Origin: Mesotoga sp. UBA6090
Lineage (GTDB): Bacteria > Thermotogota > Thermotogae > Petrotogales > Kosmotogaceae
Direction of reading: 5' to 3'
Assembly: GCF_002435945.1 (NCBI RefSeq)
Contig: NZ_DIXC01000070.1
Coordinates: forward strand, 1 to 13,551
Length of the DNA: 13,551 bases
A model generated the notes under the pieces. It saw only the letters and a program-made list of their open reading frames with translations. It was not told the DNA's origin and did no database searches. The position numbers and the translations under genes were made by a program. Of this stretch, positions 13,525 through 13,551 are shown piece by piece; positions within the stretch are counted from its first letter, which is position 1; each line of letters opens with the position of its first letter.

Positions 13525-13551
13525 AACATATTTACCCCGCAAGGATATTGG

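Overview
The window looks like chromosomal DNA of a Thermotogota bacterium of the Mesotoga/Kosmotoga type. The reasons are the NfnAB electron-bifurcating pair, ABC sugar uptake genes without a dedicated ATPase, strong GGAGGTG-type ribosome binding sites combined with frequent TTG starts, and moderate GC. This placement is inferred from gene content; no database was searched.

Layout, left to right. Bases 1-205 are the 3' end of a group II intron (last 42 codons of its reverse transcriptase/maturase, then domains V and VI). It sits in the same orientation inside a gene for a LigD-type 3'-phosphoesterase, whose last 67 codons follow at 206-406. A minus-strand YbaN/DUF454 membrane protein gene (548-982) carries two compensating one-base shifts that scramble its conserved N-terminal membrane segment. 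nfnA and nfnB (1317-3519, overlapping) encode the ferredoxin/NADH:NADP+ transhydrogenase. A gene-free stretch of 474 bases follows, with a 16-bp perfect palindrome.

Bases 3994-8978 are a sugar-uptake operon: ROK repressor, periplasmic sugar-binding protein, two permeases and a glutamine-amidotransferase-like (ThuA superfamily) protein. It ends in a rho-independent terminator at 9093-9121. A 10-bp intercistronic hairpin separates the binding-protein gene from the permeases. No ATP-binding subunit is present, so a shared ATPase encoded elsewhere is expected.

On the minus strand, 9190-11297 is a two-component pair that closely resembles the Bacillus secretion-stress system CssRS, with a good promoter in front of it. 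Next to it are an unrecognised 127-aa protein gene (minus, 11615-11998) and, across a divergent promoter region with striking dyad symmetry, a BMP-family (PnrA/TmpC-like) solute-binding protein gene (12185-13234).

The last 317 bases hold no gene. They contain a tandem array of short units, each a constant GAAG-type core followed by a small hairpin whose arms change sequence but keep pairing. The array is framed by two diverged copies of a 34-nt repeat. This array and the frameshifted ybaN are the least ordinary parts of the window.
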